A stretch of 6,129 nt of DNA. Source: Oscillospiraceae bacterium. Lineage in GTDB: Bacteria; Bacillota; Clostridia; Oscillospirales; Ruminococcaceae. The DNA is taken from positions 1-6,129 of the forward strand of contig DLVP01000110.1 in the NCBI GenBank assembly GCA_003445125.1. Reading direction: 5' to 3'. The position numbers and the translations under genes are program-made. This document shows positions 4,846 through 6,129 of this stretch, one piece after another. Each line of letters begins with the position of its first letter. Positions within the stretch are counted from its first letter, which is position 1. The notes beneath the pieces were generated by a model that worked only from the letters and a program-made list of their open reading frames with translations, ran no database searches and had not been told where the DNA came from.

Positions 4846-6111
4846 TCATCGGGCGCGGAAATTTTTCAATTTTTCGGTCATTGCATACCAATCCGCCACA
4901 AACTTGAACACTTCGTCTTTGGCAAGTCCCATATCCTGTTTGGTCCTTCCGGAATACCGTTCCTCCAGATACCGATACCGTTCGACCGCACGGTCAACAG
5001 ACGTTTCCCAAGAAACATAAATCTGCTCCTGTGCATTCTTTCCCACTCGCCGCACTTCGGAAAGATGATGGCAGGCATAAATCACCTTTTCCAGCATGGA
5101 ATCTGCGTTTTCCTCAATCAGATACCCCGTCACACCGTCCTTGATTCCCTCGGACGCACAGCTTTTCCGAACCAGAACACTCGGTACGGCACAAGCCGCC
5201 GCTTCACGCACCACGATTCCGTTGGTGTCAAACGTAGAAGGAAACAAAAACAGATCCGAGCAGCAGAAATACCGCCGCAATTGCTCCCGATCGTGCACGG
5301 CACCGGTAAATATACATTCCCGCTCAAGCCCGAGAGTATGCACATATTCTTCGATCTCCACCCGATCACTGCCGTCGCCGATCAGAATCATCCGGAATTT
5401 CTCTCCGCGTTCCTTCGCCGCTTTCAGCGCATCCAGTGAAATCCGGACACCTTTATACCACATCATACGTCCGACAAACATGAAGGTCGGGCCATCTTCG
5501 GAAAGCCCGAGTTCCTTTCTTGCGGCTTGCACTTCTTCATCAGACACCCGTCCCAGCGGAAAGTCCACACCGTTTTCCATCACGACATAGTCTCCCTGAT
5601 ATCCCATTCCGCGCAGGTTTTCGCCCGCTCCTTCACTGACTACCCACACCTCGTCGCACGCTTCCATGTTTTTCGCCAGCAGTTTGATTGCCGCCGATTG
5701 CAAAATATTAGACTCGATTGCCTTACGTACCTCAATATCAAACTTGGTATGATAAGTACAGACCAGCGGCGCACCCGTAGATGCCCGCAGCGCCCGTCCG
5801 AGAAAGAGAGACGCAATCGGACAATGGCTGTGAATCACCGTCGGTGCAAAGGCAGTTGCTGCGGGAATCGCCTCTTTACTGAAGGGATAACCCGCCCGAT
5901 AGCCGAACTGCTTGACGGTATTGAAACTGGTGTAGCGCAGCACGGGAAACGGATAGTCATCTTTCACATCCGGGTATCGCGGCACCACGACCAGCGCTTC
6001 TCCGTATTTTTTATGAATCGTCGTTGCGTAATTGACCACGGCATTTGCCACTCCGTCGATCAGCGGCGGAAAAGAATCATTTAACAGGCAGGCACGTATT
6101 TCTTTTGACAT
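4846..6111 (-). CDS. GT4-family glycosyltransferase
   Basis: A retaining, nucleotide-sugar-dependent glycosyltransferase with two Rossmann domains (GT-B fold), 421 residues, complete. The ATG at 6111 is preferred: the upstream in-frame GTG at 6120 is itself part of the Shine-Dalgarno sequence GAGGTG that precedes the ATG by about 6 nt. N-terminal acceptor domain: LLNDSFPPLIDGVANAVVNY (about 9-28), the glycine-containing loop after the first strand; HSHCPIAS (about 94-101) and TYHTKFD (about 119-125). C-terminal donor domain: FVGRMMWYKG (about 212-221), ILIGDG (about 242-247) and STFDTNGIVVREAAAC (about 292-307). In the latter the usual E-x7-E motif reads D-x7-E (D295, E303), a variant I associate with a clostridial GT4 subgroup. 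No membrane segment is visible, so it probably acts at the inner face of the membrane. Possible products are a glycolipid (diacylglycerol glucosyl- or mannosyltransferase-like) or a surface polysaccharide; the sequence does not decide. It has its own spacing from the liv promoter and is probably functionally unrelated to the transporter. Confidence 0.88.
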   Translation of the reverse strand: MSKEIRACLLNDSFPPLIDGVANAVVNYATTIHKKYGEALVVVPRYPDVKDDYPFPVLRYTSFNTVKQFGYRAGYPFSKEAIPAATAFAPTVIHSHCPIASLFLGRALRASTGAPLVCTYHTKFDIEVRKAIESNILQSAAIKLLAKNMEACDEVWVVSEGAGENLRGMGYQGDYVVMENGVDFPLGRVSDEEVQAARKELGLSEDGPTFMFVGRMMWYKGVRISLDALKAAKERGEKFRMILIGDGSDRVEIEEYVHTLGLERECIFTGAVHDREQLRRYFCCSDLFLFPSTFDTNGIVVREAAACAVPSVLVRKSCASEGIKDGVTGYLIEENADSMLEKVIYACHHLSEVRRVGKNAQEQIYVSWETSVDRAVERYRYLEERYSGRTKQDMGLAKDEVFKFVADWYAMTEKLKNFRAR

Positions 6112-6129
6112 TTTCTTCACCTCGCACTC

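Overview
The window carries a branched-chain amino acid (Liv-type, HAAT family) ABC transporter operon. All of its genes are on the minus strand, and the order of transcription runs from high to low coordinates. Base composition, Gram-positive-style Shine-Dalgarno sites, a lipoprotein-type binding protein and the protein sequences suggest a Firmicute, most likely a clostridial or oscillospiraceal gut-type anaerobe. That placement comes from sequence flavour only.

Layout in transcription order: (1) 6111-4846, a GT4-type glycosyltransferase, followed by a short A/T-rich inverted repeat. (2) 4759-4731, a good sigma-A promoter, followed by a leader of about 260 nt. The leader encodes a 47-residue peptide very rich in Val, Ile and Leu (4694-4551), then a strong intrinsic terminator (4538-4508), and only then the livJ ribosome binding site. 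(3) 4461-3352, the lipoprotein substrate-binding protein. (4) A 115-nt gap with an 11-bp perfect hairpin. (5) 3236-2370, the permease LivH, which carries a single in-frame UGA where the family has glycine. (6) 2366-1212, the permease LivM, with a long charged C-terminal tail. (7) 1215-445, the ATPase LivG. (8) 433 to beyond the window edge, the ATPase LivF, incomplete.

The genes form one transport machine. The lipoprotein captures the amino acid outside the membrane, LivH and LivM form the channel, and LivG and LivF hydrolyse ATP. Spacing from livH to livF is translational-coupling tight (3 nt, a 4-nt ATGA overlap, and 11 nt).

The most interesting element is the leader. Its peptide is full of codons for the amino acids such a transporter imports. 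The last codons of its reading frame also contain a sequence, GCGAAATGTTTT, that imitates the 3' arm of the downstream terminator and could pair with the terminator's 5' arm instead. That is the logic of ribosome-mediated transcription attenuation, here apparently controlling an uptake operon in a Firmicute, where T-boxes or CodY would be the usual expectation. The second notable point is the isolated UGA in livH: either a real nonsense mutation, a sequencing error or readthrough. Three neighbouring genes end at UGA, which argues against a changed genetic code.
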